Assembly (NCBI GenBank): GCA_029339505.1
Contig: JAQISU010000132.1
Location: 8,161,001-8,225,000, forward strand
Length of the DNA: 64,000 nt
Source: Unio delphinus
Lineage: Eukaryota > Mollusca > Bivalvia > Unionida > Unionidae
Direction: 5' to 3'
Made by a program: the position numbers and the translations under genes. Under the pieces are notes generated by a model. That model did no database searches, was not told the origin of the DNA, and saw only the letters and a list, made by a program, of their open reading frames with translations. How positions within the stretch are numbered: the first letter of the stretch is position 1; each line of letters opens with the position of its first letter. Shown here in pieces: positions 24,373 to 35,132 of the stretch.

Positions 24373-24720
24373 ATGTCAAATTTTGATTTACCTGATGCTG
24401 CTAAAAAATTAGTGAAACAAAACTTTAGAGGTGTTTTTAGGCGAGATCAATTACCACAGCAACCATACAGCGTTGAAACCGGTATCATTAATCTCAATAA
24501 CAGCACCGGACCTGGAACTCACTGGGTTGTATACTCGATTAATACGCGTACAGTTGTTTATTTTGATTCATATGGGTTACCTCCACCTAAAAAATTCATA
24601 CGTTATATACATCAATTTAAATTCCCTCACAAAGTGAGGCCCGGGTGCTCCACACTACCAACTCACAAAATGACCGACCCACCAATATGGTAATATCATC
24701 ATCTAATAAACCACCTTATA
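24373..24720 (+). pseudogene. adenain-like cysteine protease (C5 family), truncated
   Basis: The frame from ATG 24,373 reads DLPDAAKKLV, then FRGVFRRDQLPQQP, NLNNSTGPGTHWVVYSI and VVYFDSYGLPPP, ending at a stop at 24,691. The GTHWV histidine and the FDS(Y/F)G acidic residue are two members of the His-acid-Cys set of adenovirus-type proteases, which process capsid proteins during maturation. The segment that should carry the Gln and nucleophilic Cys is not readable: after KVRPGCSTLPTHKMTD the frame is scrambled and closes early. The gene is therefore dead. Order (virion-like protein, then protease) fits a Polinton/adintovirus. Recognition of the family is firm; activity is excluded by the missing Cys. 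Confidence 0.8.
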
Positions 24721-24844
24721 AAACCGTACACGAATATACGAGTAACCAGCTTTTAGAAAGATCCTAAAATATAATGATTGATACTTGGAAGATCTCCCTC
24801 ACGTCTGAAAAAGTCCACCGCGAAAGTATCTGCAACCAATGATG

Positions 24845-25340
24845 TAAAAAAAAATAATCGAAGATGAAATATCCGAGATGTTAAACCTCGCAAGTGTGGA
24901 TCCAAACGAAATAGTCGTATTTCAAGACCGACAAGGGAAATTGAAAAGGAGTAATATTTCCGTGAATGATATTCTAGTTAACATGGAAAACGCAGAGGAA
25001 AATTCTATCGGTACTTGATTCTACCGGTAAAATACGACCCAGAGTTTTATATTCAACCATCGATAGCAAACTAACATCATTGAACGATAATTATATATCA
25101 TCAACGATTACATTAGCGGCGATACGATCTGAAACTATCTGATATAACTTCCACAGATGATAAAGTAACAACGCTGCGAGCTGAGTATGATGTTCATGTA
25201 AGTGCGTTTTCAAATCTCCGTAGAAAATCGGATGAAATCATGGATAATTTCTTTGTTAATAAGATCTCTGTCCCAATGAAACATTCTGATATTAAAACAT
25301 ACATCAAGGATATTTCGACTGAACACCTAAAATAATATCA
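24845..25340 (+). pseudogene. unrecognised Polinton-associated gene, broken
   Basis: A readable stretch begins near 24,849 (KIIEDEISEMLNLA, then EIVVFQDRQGKLKRSNISVN). Continuations in shifted frames run to about 25,140 (GTLDSTGKIRPRVLY, TIDSKLTSLNDNY) before stops dominate. It is hydrophilic, has no signal peptide or metal motif, and lies between the protease and other virion-type remnants. I cannot name a function. Confidence 0.4.
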
Positions 25341-25673
25341 GTAATATTACCGCTGAAGTCTGAGGTATCTATAGATTGATCTTGCTTTCAGGAGTACGGT
25401 TTGAATTGTCATCGGATACATTTATAGGAATCAATACTGCAAGTTGAATATCAGATAAGGGCGCCATGGGAACATTACCAATAGTCTCTGTCAGAATAAA
25501 CTACGCGAGTAGTTAAGATACATATTGCCGAGAATGCATATTTCCAATTGTCGTCGTTTGATATCATCTAGTCTCGATGACACAACAATATCCGATAACG
25601 ATTTTTCGGCGATGATGAACATCTACCACAGCGCAACATCAAAAGTAGAAAAAACAACACAATAATAACAACA

Positions 25674-26260
25674 ATGACAACGGAATTACTTCAGCATATA
25701 GCGACAAACACAACGCCGCAAAAGACAACCATGATCTCAATAACCTCAACCAACCCTAAATTCAGTGTGAATTTTCCCACTGCGATTCCAGTTAAGGAGA
25801 TAGCGCTGGCAAAATTACGAGAATACCACAGTTGGTCAAATATTAGATCAAACCCACTTGGTGGTCAGCAACCGAATAATTCCTTGGTGTTGCAAGTAAA
25901 AATAAAGCTGATGGCACTCCAGATTAGAATATAGTTTCCTTACCGTCTGGGTCTTACCAACTCGAACAGATCAATAATGAATTACAGCGTAGAATAAAAT
26001 CCATTACGGGATAAGAATCACAAATTAGTATAACAGTTTATGAACCAACACAATCATTGAGATAAACTCACAGGGGTATACCATAGACATCTATCAGAGT
26101 TATATAAGAACCGTGTTAGGATGGCCTGAAATCCCACTTCGACCGTCTTATAAAAATTTACCGGAACCTAAAAAATCTGATCATGTCACATACATTGAAT
26201 CTTATCATGAAATCACCCCTGAAATAATTGATTTTTTATATGCGATTTTTAACAGATCCT
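25674..26260 (+). pseudogene. unrecognised Polinton-associated gene, broken
   Basis: Starts at ATG 25,674 (MTTELLQHIATN). It has KEIALAKLREYHSWSNI, then NNSLVLQVK in frame until 25,934. A shifted frame continues with LPSGSYQLEQINNELQRRIKSITG and then further scrambled fragments to about 26,260. The pattern of a Trp/Tyr-containing strand segment followed by SGSYxLEQINNE looks like a structural, beta-rich virion protein. Only the placement in a Polinton block supports that. Function unknown. Confidence 0.45.
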
Positions 26261-26329
26261 GTTATTTAATTTAAAGGGGAATGGGGCTTTGGGATGGCTG
26301 AGGGCTGATGGATATCATCAGATCCAGCT

Positions 26330-27055
26330 TCTACCTTGAGAATTTTTAATTCTCTTAATAAAGAGTATAAGGAATATTTGAATAAATTATGGCAGAGTTT
26401 TCAAGAACATATTAACTATTTATCGTCGAAACTCTCAATTATCAAATACAAGGAAATGCTAAATAAAATTGTATACGATATGGAACTGTTTAACATACGA
26501 CTTATTCAAGGAATATTAAATGCCAGGATGGTTCTGAGAGAGTAGAATTTGCAAAGAAGTATAAAATACGTGTAGAAGATATTTAAGCATTTATATTTCC
26601 TGAGTGTAATAGAGACCAATTTAAAAAATCAACCAATGATCTCCTCGATGAGTACTTTCCACAAATACTCGCCGTATGGAAAAAAAAAAACAACCACAGA
26701 CAACTATCCTCAAACATAAGGATGACCCAGACGGGACAGGTTGGCACATTGCTCGTCAAAAATGTCAGTATGTCCTCGGTGATTGCGATAAATTTAGAAT
26801 GTCACGTTATTCATGGAAGTTACTAAATAAATCTCGAAAGATCAAATCAAGAAGAGGAGGAATATATTTTATATTCGTTTGCACCAACAGCTCCACCTGG
26901 ATTTTTAATAATTGAGGAACCAACAAATTCAGTGTATATGCGATGTCATAATTATTCATTAATGAGAATCAATATTAATCTCACAAACCAATCCAATAAT
27001 TTGATTGACTTGCAGAATGAGACTTTTCAAATTAGTCTGTATGTGAAATCGTAAC
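26330..27055 (+). pseudogene. unrecognised Polinton-associated gene(s), broken
   Basis: 26,336-26,545 encodes a helical, Lys/Glu/Tyr-rich piece. After a frame break, 26,560-26,675 reads KYKIRVEDI and FPECNRDQFKKSTNDLLDEYF. 26,850-27,055 ends with APTAPPGFLIIEEPTNSVY and LTNQSNNLIDLQNETFQ before a stop. The last piece looks like the C-terminal part of a beta-rich structural protein. Whether these are one gene or two cannot be told. No homology beyond the block context is claimed. Confidence 0.4.
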
Positions 27056-27139
27056 GACTTTCACACTGATTTTATCACCGCAAACTGTCATTGGTTATTT
27101 CCCTTTGGTGCGCATAACCGAAGAATACAAAAATGGAAT

Positions 27140-27626
27140 TTAAATGTATGTAGATTGATTGTTTTTAAAACGCTTTGAAAAAGCAGAATTATATACATGT
27201 TCTGCTACATTTTGTACCGAAGGCATACAAATATCAAAAAATTTTCCAGCAGTATTCATTTATTGAAGTATTCTTTCTTCGTTAGTTTCTATATTTAGTG
27301 ACTTGACTGGTCTCTTTGAAACTGTTTTAGAAGTACCTGTTCTGCGGCGTTTGGTATTTTAACTCTGTGTAATAGCCTGTAGGTTCTCCAATTTATTTGT
27401 TATTTGTAAAATCCGAATCAATATGATCAATTACAACACCATCTTTAATCAATCCATGAAAACACTCATAAGCGATTATGTGATTAAGATAATTTCTCCT
27501 CCAGCATTAAGAAATCCCTGATTACTAACCGTACCTAATGGTTTCTTCAATCTGCGGTGTCTGATAACACCATCACGAGATGCTTCATAATCGATGATCA
27601 CGGGATGTGGTTGAAATTCTTGGTTC

Positions 27627-27628
<2 letters not shown>
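27140..27628 (-). pseudogene. HNH endonuclease with NUMOD-like flanks, broken
   Basis: Minus strand, from ATG at 27,628 to a stop at 27,140-27,142. The N-terminal part (IIDYEASRDGVIRHRR, then LGTVSNQGFLNAGGE) looks like a NUMOD4-type module, the kind that precedes HNH nucleases in phage and giant-virus homing enzymes. A shifted frame then gives AYECFHGLI, VVIDHIDSD, NNKLENLQAITQS and NTKRRR: the His...Asp-His...Asn-Asn...Asn spacing of the HNH fold, which binds one metal ion and nicks DNA. The C-terminal part (VKSLNIETNEE, MNTAGKFFD, SVQNVAEHV) fits a NUMOD1-type DNA-binding module. At least two frameshifts and three stops break it. It runs against the main gene direction of the block and is followed upstream by a (TA)n tract. 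Confidence 0.7.

Positions 27629-27702
<74 letters not shown>
27629..27702. repeat. (TA)n microsatellite
   Basis: An uninterrupted TA run starting at the 5' edge of the HNH gene remnant. It must have grown after the element inserted. Confidence 0.95.
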
Positions 27703-27706
<4 letters not shown>

Positions 27707-27726
27707 TGTCTAATTAATTATTTTGT

Positions 27727-28022
27727 TTAATTACTATTGTTTGAAAATCTAGTAATATAGTCCTGAGGTGTTATTCTGATTTTGTCATTGACGCTGACAG
27801 AGTCAGAGTCAGGGTCGGAGTTTTTAACTCGTTTAACATAACAGCGCTTAAGTTCACTGTATTGCTTACCATCACAATTGAGAGACAGCTGCAATTTTCC
27901 TCGCACGCCAACCCCACATCGTATGCAGGGTAACGGATCTAAGCTTCCATGTCGGACACTCTGTAAATGATATCCACACAATTCATTTCTGCAAGATTTT
28001 GTTACAAACGGTTACTGATCCT
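27727..28022 (-). CDS. small Cys-rich protein, possible zinc ribbon
   Basis: Minus-strand frame ending at 27,727. The listed ATG is at 27,981, but the frame stays open upstream to about 28,010 and adds another Cys pair. The Cys pattern is C-x4-C (SCRNELCGYH), then C-x2-C (LPCIRCGVG) about 25 residues on, as in a zinc ribbon or treble-clef fold. The rest is LQLSLNCDGKQYSELKRCYVKR and an acidic Ser/Asp stretch. It is intact at about 84 residues, unlike its neighbours. Function unknown; it lies between the HNH gene and the replication gene of the same block. Confidence 0.4.
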
Positions 28023-28090
28023 ATCATAAGCCACTTGCAATGATTAATTATATATCAATTTTCCATTTAAGTACTTGTTTTAATTATAAC

Positions 28091-31000
28091 ATGGAGGATT
28101 TCGAGAGATTATCCAAAATAAAACCCTGGAAAATTCAATATCGATATAGTCTCCGTAGATATACCAAATAAGGGTCTAATAAGTGATATAAGTATGTTGG
28201 GTAGAATCGATGAGGGATTTAACTAATTCAAGCACGATAGCGCATCTCACTGTTGGTAAACATTTCGAATCGATGGCATTGTTGATGCTACCATGAGCGA
28301 CCAAAAAGCAGCAGCGATATCACATCTTGACCGTAGAAAGTATTTTTTAGAGTGAAATTCATTATCCGTTCAGAAACAGGAAATTGGATTATACGCGACA
28401 AATTTGAACCCATCTTGAAAGATAAAAAAAACTGTCACTGTGAGTTAGGATTCCAAACCATGAACGCTGAATGGAATTGACAAACCGTAGTACGAGAAAT
28501 CTTATCCTGTAACTGCGGTTGTTTATGGGATCTATCCGTTAAATGACAAACGGAGTATTAGGAAATTTAAAACCATGAAACAGGCGTCGTTGAATTGTGT
28601 AGCCGAACGAATAACAGAACATTTTACAATTGCGTTGCGTGGAAACAAATTGACGGATCTAAGACGCAAACAAAATAAATGAATCGGCGTTAACAGTCTG
28701 GGATAGCAGTGCAACAATTCAAATTGTTGCTGAGCTAGCAAAGATATTAAAATTTCCAATAACCGTAACGACGATAATAGGAGAAGTATTATACGAACCA
28801 AAATGTACTTCAAGAGGATCTTCAATCAAAATGATTGACCATAATGCACATGCTTGGACCTCCGCAGTTACAAACTTTCCACGGGTTAGAACCAGAAAAT
28901 AGCTACCTGTGGAGTTCTCCCACAGAGAAATCTGGGTTGAGGAGAAATTATTTGATTTTATTCATGCGGAGAGTGAAAACGATCCTGTGTCAGTGTGGTT
29001 ATTTCAAAGTTTGGAAGGAGAAGAATGTAATTCAATCAATTTCTAAACCCAACGGCGAAATATACCGTACTGAACCCTTTCACGACGAGATGAGAAAACT
29101 AGATAGTGATTTTTCAACGAATAAAGACGAACAATTACTAACAAACTGTTTTACAATTTTGTCAGTTGAAGCTCATTTCTCGAGAAAGAATGATCTGTGG
29201 AAACCAACAAAAACTGAATTTCTCTTAGATGTCAAAACAGGCTGTGTGTAATGTGAACATGGTGGATTATGCAATACCAAATATGATCCTAAAAGTGTTA
29301 TTTCGGTTGATATGGTTGTGTGTTATCCATAGAGTTTTCTCGGGTACGGAGAATGTTCTGAGTATTTTAAAAGATTTGGGCATCCTACACAAGAGATGAC
29401 TCGTGTTGTGATTAATGGGCCGCTACCCGATTTTGATCTAACCGGATTCACTTGTATGGTATCATTTGAATTAGCTAAAGGACTTCATCCGTGTTGTTAT
29501 GTTTGGTTTGGTAGACACATATCTGAAAAACACTGGATTCCAATAGTGTTATTACGGTATCTGATTGATTCTAAAACACTGATATTGTTGATTGTAAGTG
29601 AAGCAATTATATCATATCGGAACAAACTGAAGTTTCGTTACCACAACCCAATAGTCTAGACAGTATAATTAGCTATAACAAAGAAAAATTTCCTGATCTC
29701 GACTACGAAAATATCGTTAAATGGTCCAATGAGATCTTTGAAGTTAGAAATAAACACAAAAGATCTCGGTAGAAGAATAATTGGTACATTCATCCAAAGT
29801 GAATCATATGGTCACAAGCGATATTTTTCACAATTAATTGTAGATGATGCTGAATACGATTTTATAATCGTGGATGCAACATCTACAGGTATATATGTCA
29901 ATAGTAAAGACGCTTTCTTGTCCGATGAAACAAAATTCGGTACAATTGTTACTTGCAATGATGGTGATTATCCCCAATACACACATTTAAGGGCGCCTAT
30001 GCTGGCTTATGCTTCTATAATTTTGCTATCGATGATGAATAGATTTCTTGAATCCACGGTTAGAGTCGCCACTGATTCATTTTACATAGATGTAAAACAT
30101 AGCGCAACGGTGTCTGAATTTACAAAATCCGACGAGTGTTGGGGCTCATGGAGAAAAAAAGGAAATATTGCGTGATTATTCTAAATCAGCAGATGTTACA
30201 ATCGAAAACAATTACTTTTTGAAAAAATAATCAGATATCAGAACTATTAAAAGCTCCGTCATATAAAGCCAGTTACTTAAATGGTTGTGGTGGGTCAGGG
30301 AAGACGACTCGTGTGATCGAATTGTTTCGAGGGAAATCAAATATAACTGTGCTAACACCAACACAAAGACTTGCAAGATAGATGAAACAGTGAAGAGTTA
30401 AGGCTAGTACTTATCACAGTTACATTCGATGGAAAGGTGACGCATGGACTCCAGATCGAATGGGTGAGAAATATATTCCTGAAATTATTATTTGGGATGA
30501 GGTATGTACTGTGTCGTTAGAGATATTAAAATGTTTCTAGATTGGCTATTGTTAAAGAATACAGCTGTGATAATGTCTGACGATCGTGGTCAACCACCAC
30601 CATTTGTCGGTTTATCTCCACATGATTGGTTAAAGAATTTTGTAGATTATTATGAAGAAATTAATACTGATCACATATCACTTGATAAAGAATTAGATGA
30701 ATTTAAGAAATTAATCAGATTACAACCGGATAAAATCCAATGTGAAATAATTTCAGAAACCCCATTAAATGATTTCTGGGAAGCTTGGAGACCAAACGAT
30801 TTGATAGTGGCAAGTAAAAAGATAATCAGAAACACACTTCAGATTAAGTTATTTAGCTCGCATAAAGACAGAATATTGAAATTTATATTCCAGGCCTGAC
30901 AGCATTGCGTGCTGATAAATCCCCATGGATGCTAGGATACGCAATGACGATACATTATTCGCATGGATTGACTATATCCGAAACAATTGTTTGGATCGTA

Positions 31001-31390
31001 GATGATCGCATTGAGAGGTAAAATTTAGTTTACTTGGCAGTATGCAGAGTACGAAAAATAAATCAATTTCGAAGAGTTGTTTTAGATGCTAATGACGACA
31101 CACACAGTGACATTGTCAGCGATGACATAATCTGAAAAAAACTCGCTGGTTATAAACAACAGGATAAATAAAAAAAAAGATAATTTGATAATGATGCTGA
31201 ATTTATAATTACACTGAAACAAAAATAGACTAATCACTTCGCGAGTTATAATTCTATAATGCATTGGTGTTGGTCAGATAAAGATCCTCGCCAATTTACC
31301 GTAGACAGAAAAGATAATAGTCTTGGTCATACCAGATATAATGTGATGCTGACTTGTCTTGAGTGTGACAGACCCAACGGAGCTAGTTAA
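28091..31390 (+). pseudogene. replication polyprotein: PolB-like part, SF1 helicase, C-terminal HNH; broken
   Basis: From ATG 28,091 a scattered coding signal runs to a stop at 31,388. Early parts (IIRSETGNWIIRDKFEPIL; SLNCVAERITEHF; HNAHAWTS) are not nameable. At 29,290-30,180 are pieces that fit a family-B polymerase palm: SVDMVVCYP, FGHPTQEMTRVVINGPLP, LRAPMLAYA and a VRVATDSFYID stretch resembling the TDS metal-binding motif. The helicase is clear: Walker A GCGGSGKTT (30,283-30,309), Walker B IIIWDEV (30,484-30,504), DDRGQPPP (about 30,574) and a motif VI-like VYLAVCRVR (about 31,030). The last 44 codons (31,259-31,390) hold DRKDN, GHTRYNV and C-x2-C, an HNH/Endo VII-like nuclease end. 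Many frameshifts and stops break it. The helicase and HNH calls are firm; the polymerase call is inference. Confidence 0.7.
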
Positions 31391-32297
31391 GACCACGCGG
31401 TGGTAATTGAGTATCCTCCGGTATCACTTGTAATTGTTCGCGTGTAAACCCGGGCTGAGACGCAGTTGAATCTAATCTATAGATTACTGGTCTACCCGTG
31501 GATTTTGTTATGTTAGATATTTTATGTGTAGTGACACTCTAAATAGGATCAGTAGCTCTTTTTTACCGCCTTCGAGTTCTCCTGGTTCATATAAATATCT
31601 GACAGTGGCACTGCCAAGTATTCGTTCTTTTAAAAAATCATTTTGTGGTTTTTGTACACGTAAATACTTTTTTTTGATAGCATTAATAGGTTTCATATTA
31701 ATTGTTCGAGTAATTTCATTATTTAGCGCGGTAATTTCACCTTGTAATCTCTTGAATCATTCACGAGATCGTTTGTCCTTAATAAATTCCTTCGCGTATT
31801 GATATCCAAATAACCGTTCAGCAAGTGTCCGATTAAATCGTTCAACAATTGCCTGATCACGATGTAGTGTATTAGTCCTCGTCTGATGGTGACATTATGA
31901 TGCTTCATTGCCAGGATCAACCTGCAATATATTTGGCCATTGCAGAGGACCTCGGCGATAAATCCTTTCAAACGCAGAGGCTACTTCAGTTGATGACTTT
32001 CTCTTTAGGGGCTCGGCTTGTTTGTATCTACTCGCAAAATCAACTACGGTTAGCGGATACTTGTATGTTTGTTTATTAACAGTATCTTGCGGCATAAATA
32101 ATATATCAGCCTGATGAACTTCATTAGTGACGCTGACATCAATACGTGTAAAGTTAAAGTTAAATAAAGTTGCCATATCGCCCGTTTGGATAAAGAATCC
32201 GCCTCGGTGGTATTTTTACTTTTGCGGCGTCAGCGAGTTTTCCGATTGCTGAGTTACCCCTCCAGCATTCTATTGGGGAAAAATAAACAGATTCCAT
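31383..32297 (-). pseudogene. Polinton-type integrase (rve, retroviral fold), broken
   Basis: Minus strand, from ATG at 32,297 (MESVYFSPIECWRGNSAIGK) to a stop at 31,383. The catalytic core opens with NEVHQADILFMPQD, then LTVVDFASRYKQAEPL, VASAFERIYRRGP and LQVDPGNEAS. The two Asp positions of the D,D-35-E triad are visible (HQAD and QVDPG). Further pieces in shifted frames include VERFN around the catalytic Glu and RYLYEPGELEGG in the C-terminal part. Such integrases insert Polinton/Maverick DNA into the host genome. About 300 codons is near full length, but at least three frame changes inactivate it. It ends tail-to-tail with the replication gene, overlapping it by 8 bases. Confidence 0.85.
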
Positions 32298-32299
32298 GT

Positions 32300-32629
32300 T
32301 ATTATTAATTACCAGCACCCAGCATTAATTTACTTTTCATCGCCAATTTTATCAACCAGGATGCTAATTTTTATTTGATGGATTTTTCAGTGATATAATT
32401 TAACGCATGAATCCTAATCCTAATCGAGGATATGAGTATTAACCTCTGATTCAAGAAAATATGTTTCATTCCTAATATGGAAATAACGAATTGAAGACCG
32501 TGATATGTACCTTTATTACTTCAATAACTTCAACTGAACACCCGTTATACTGGAATTCCTTCAAGACCGACAATTGTATGTAGACCCATATTTATATTAT
32601 TTTTATATCAACATTTGCTCTTGTAATCC
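32300..32629. other. non-coding stretch
   Basis: Flank of the Polinton-like block. The element end may lie here, but I see no inverted partner of the left side. Confidence 0.35.
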
Positions 32630-34090
32630 GATCCACTTAGGTCGCTTGCTTACTTTGAATGCTTAGAACAAACCCACAAAAAGTAATTCACTTCAAACAT
32701 TGATGGTATTTTAGTTAAATTTCTGACACAGCTGAAACAGATTATGATGGATATGAAGTAATGGCGTGGGTGTACCTGAAACAATGACTCGGAAACTCTT
32801 TTACATCTAACTCGAGGATAAAACAATAAAGTCTGCACAGATTCGGGCTGGCACTATACTAATATGAAGTTTTGTTCAATGCCATATTGCCAACGTTTAA
32901 CGGAATGTTTAAGCCATATAGGAACGATTATTATTTTCGTCTCATAATATAAAAAGATGTCTTTGTTTTTCTCGTTAACACAATGAAAGGGTTCTCTTTA
33001 ACATAAAATAAATTATCGGTGAAGATGCATTTTTAACGGAGGCAGGAAATGCATTATTCTCTACTTCAGATTCACTAAATTGGCTCTGAACTGTGAAGAG
33101 TAAGATATATCCAGAGTGTATACATAACGTGGTGTTCAAGCTTCTATTTAATGTTCGAAACGTTAACAAAATATTTCGGTCATCAAGTGTTTATTTGCAC
33201 GACATAGCAATTGCTTTTTTAAAATGATATGTGTCATTGTCAAAGAAAAAACAAAACAAACTAACAGCACCTTTCTTAAACGCGTGCACTCTTGTAGACA
33301 CGGGATCAGGATGTTCTTATAATCCGTTTGCTTTCTTTCCTAATGTAAGATCGTATAACATATACATTTGTTTGATCTGTTAAAAGCACAGTACACCAAC
33401 CACATCTAGAAACTAATTCTTAGGTGTCCACTTATATTAAGTATGATGGGGTTCACTGCTATTTCTGTACTTGTCGAGTATTTGTGAACCAATCACATGT
33501 GACTAGGTATGAACGAACAGTATTAGGCTACATTATCAGAATAGTTTCCTTGTAATACTTATGATGGTATCTCATAACCACTCTATGGTTTTAAGGATCA
33601 GGCAAAGAACGCAGCAGATCCGATGCAAAAGCGTCCGATTCTTAATTAAATTTCCGTGGTTCGGAGTTTCGTCTCACCACTGCAGGTCAGCTGTGTTCTC
33701 GTTTTCACAGCATGAGGTATTAAATATTAAAAAAAAATTAATACATGAAGTGTGTATTTTATATCAAATTGACCGGTGTATAGCAATTCAACCAAGGATC
33801 GATTTTGAAAGCCACTTATTAATATCATATTGTAGTGTTAAGGCTTTTTAGCAACAAAACAAATGTAACACGGATACACCAGATTTGGTTATCTAGTTCA
33901 GAATTTTCAAAAGTGGCTTACAAATTTGAATTTTCCTGTACGTTGTGAAGAGACTACATAGTTTGAAAATGTGATTCATTATCTATGTCGATTAAATATG
34001 AGTGATCTAGAAATAACAAATCTATTGCAACTGGTATCTGAATGCAAAAGAAACATATATATTTTCATTTATACGAACAACTGTTACCTC
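32630..34090. repeat. dispersed repeat, copy B
   Basis: Matches 14,231-14,522 at its left (to about 32,850) and 17,025-17,815 at its right (from about 33,430), in the same order and strand. The middle, about 32,860-33,430, has no clear partner and may be an indel. Identity is moderate. No protein is recognised. Confidence 0.6.
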
Positions 34091-34318
34091 TTCTCTCATC
34101 TTTTGTTGTAAACATAGATTTTAATGTTGCTTGACTTGAGAAACGGACGGATTAATGCATTATACTTTCGCATTTGTTTCAGGTAATCCTTGCTTGCACA
34201 CCATCCGAACTTCAGAATATACAAATATGTCTTTATGTGACATACTTTATTTCATTACTCTCAATGTCTATATAAAGAAATTCGTGTATGTGCGTGTATA
34301 CGTGTGACTGACCGTACA

Positions 34319-34869
34319 TGTAGTGGATCCAAGAAGGGGTAAGCGGCCGATACAAAAGAGTGGGTCAACCCGAGGAACGTGGTGCAACTGTGCGGTTTAT
34401 CGGTGGATGAATCGTGAGACTGTACAAGGGTCAAGAGGCTTATGTTTATTCCAATTGTTGTTTAAATTGGTAAATTTGTATTTACATGAGATTAATTTGA
34501 ATCTTAGTTGAATTCCAGGAGATTTATGAATATTACTGACAGTGCAGAACATTTTTAACGTATGTGTAAACTTGAGATTGTTTCAATCCCAAGCCTAGCG
34601 TATACGTGAAACTATATGAATATCTTTTTAGTGTGTACGATTATTTGCAAACAAGGTTTCGTGAAGCTGTATATCAGAGATATATTATTGGTTTATTTTC
34701 AATGTGTGAATGTTAGTATATAGTAATTGAATCAATTGTATGTTAAGAGTGTGTGAGAATCATTGTAGTTTCACATCGTACATTTTTCTTTACTAATTAA
34801 GTTAATACATTTTCTACTTTCAACCCTTTTGTTGAGTCATTCATTTAATACAATACCCACTCGGTTACA
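34319..34869 (+). repeat. candidate 5' LTR of the Ty3/gypsy element
   Basis: The 551-bp segment begins TGTAGT and ends GTTACA, so it has TGTA...TACA inverted ends. It lies directly before ATTCGGCGACAATCGTGTCAGAAGTGGGAT, a plausible primer-binding and leader region, and 260 bp before gag. No second LTR is seen downstream because the element is cut off at about 38.2 kb, so the boundaries cannot be verified by comparison. Confidence 0.5.
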
Positions 34870-35132
34870 ATTCGGCGACAATCGTGTCAGAAGTGGGATC
34901 TTTGGATCAGGTGAATCGTCATCATCCTGCATGTGAAAGTCTACACTTATTGTTTATATTTGAGTGTGAACTTCTTGACAAAATAATTTTGAAGTTAGTA
35001 GTTATTTTAGTTAGTTTTGCTTGGTCGGTTGGTCCCGTATAGACACATACAAGTATTGTTTTGGTAGTCGTCATCAGAAACATAAGGTTAGTCTAGTCTT
35101 TAATATTATATTTGTTACAGCACTACTTAGAA

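Larger units (their letters stand above)
23904..32297. mobile_element. decayed Polinton/adintovirus-like element, terminal repeats not found
   Basis: The span is set by the outermost recognisable genes. Protease plus integrase plus a large replication gene in one block is the hallmark of self-synthesising Polinton/Maverick elements and their viral relatives, the adintoviruses. No terminal inverted repeat was found by eye, and no packaging ATPase or major capsid gene is readable. An SF1-helicase polyprotein and two HNH nucleases are not part of the textbook Polinton set. Confidence 0.75.
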
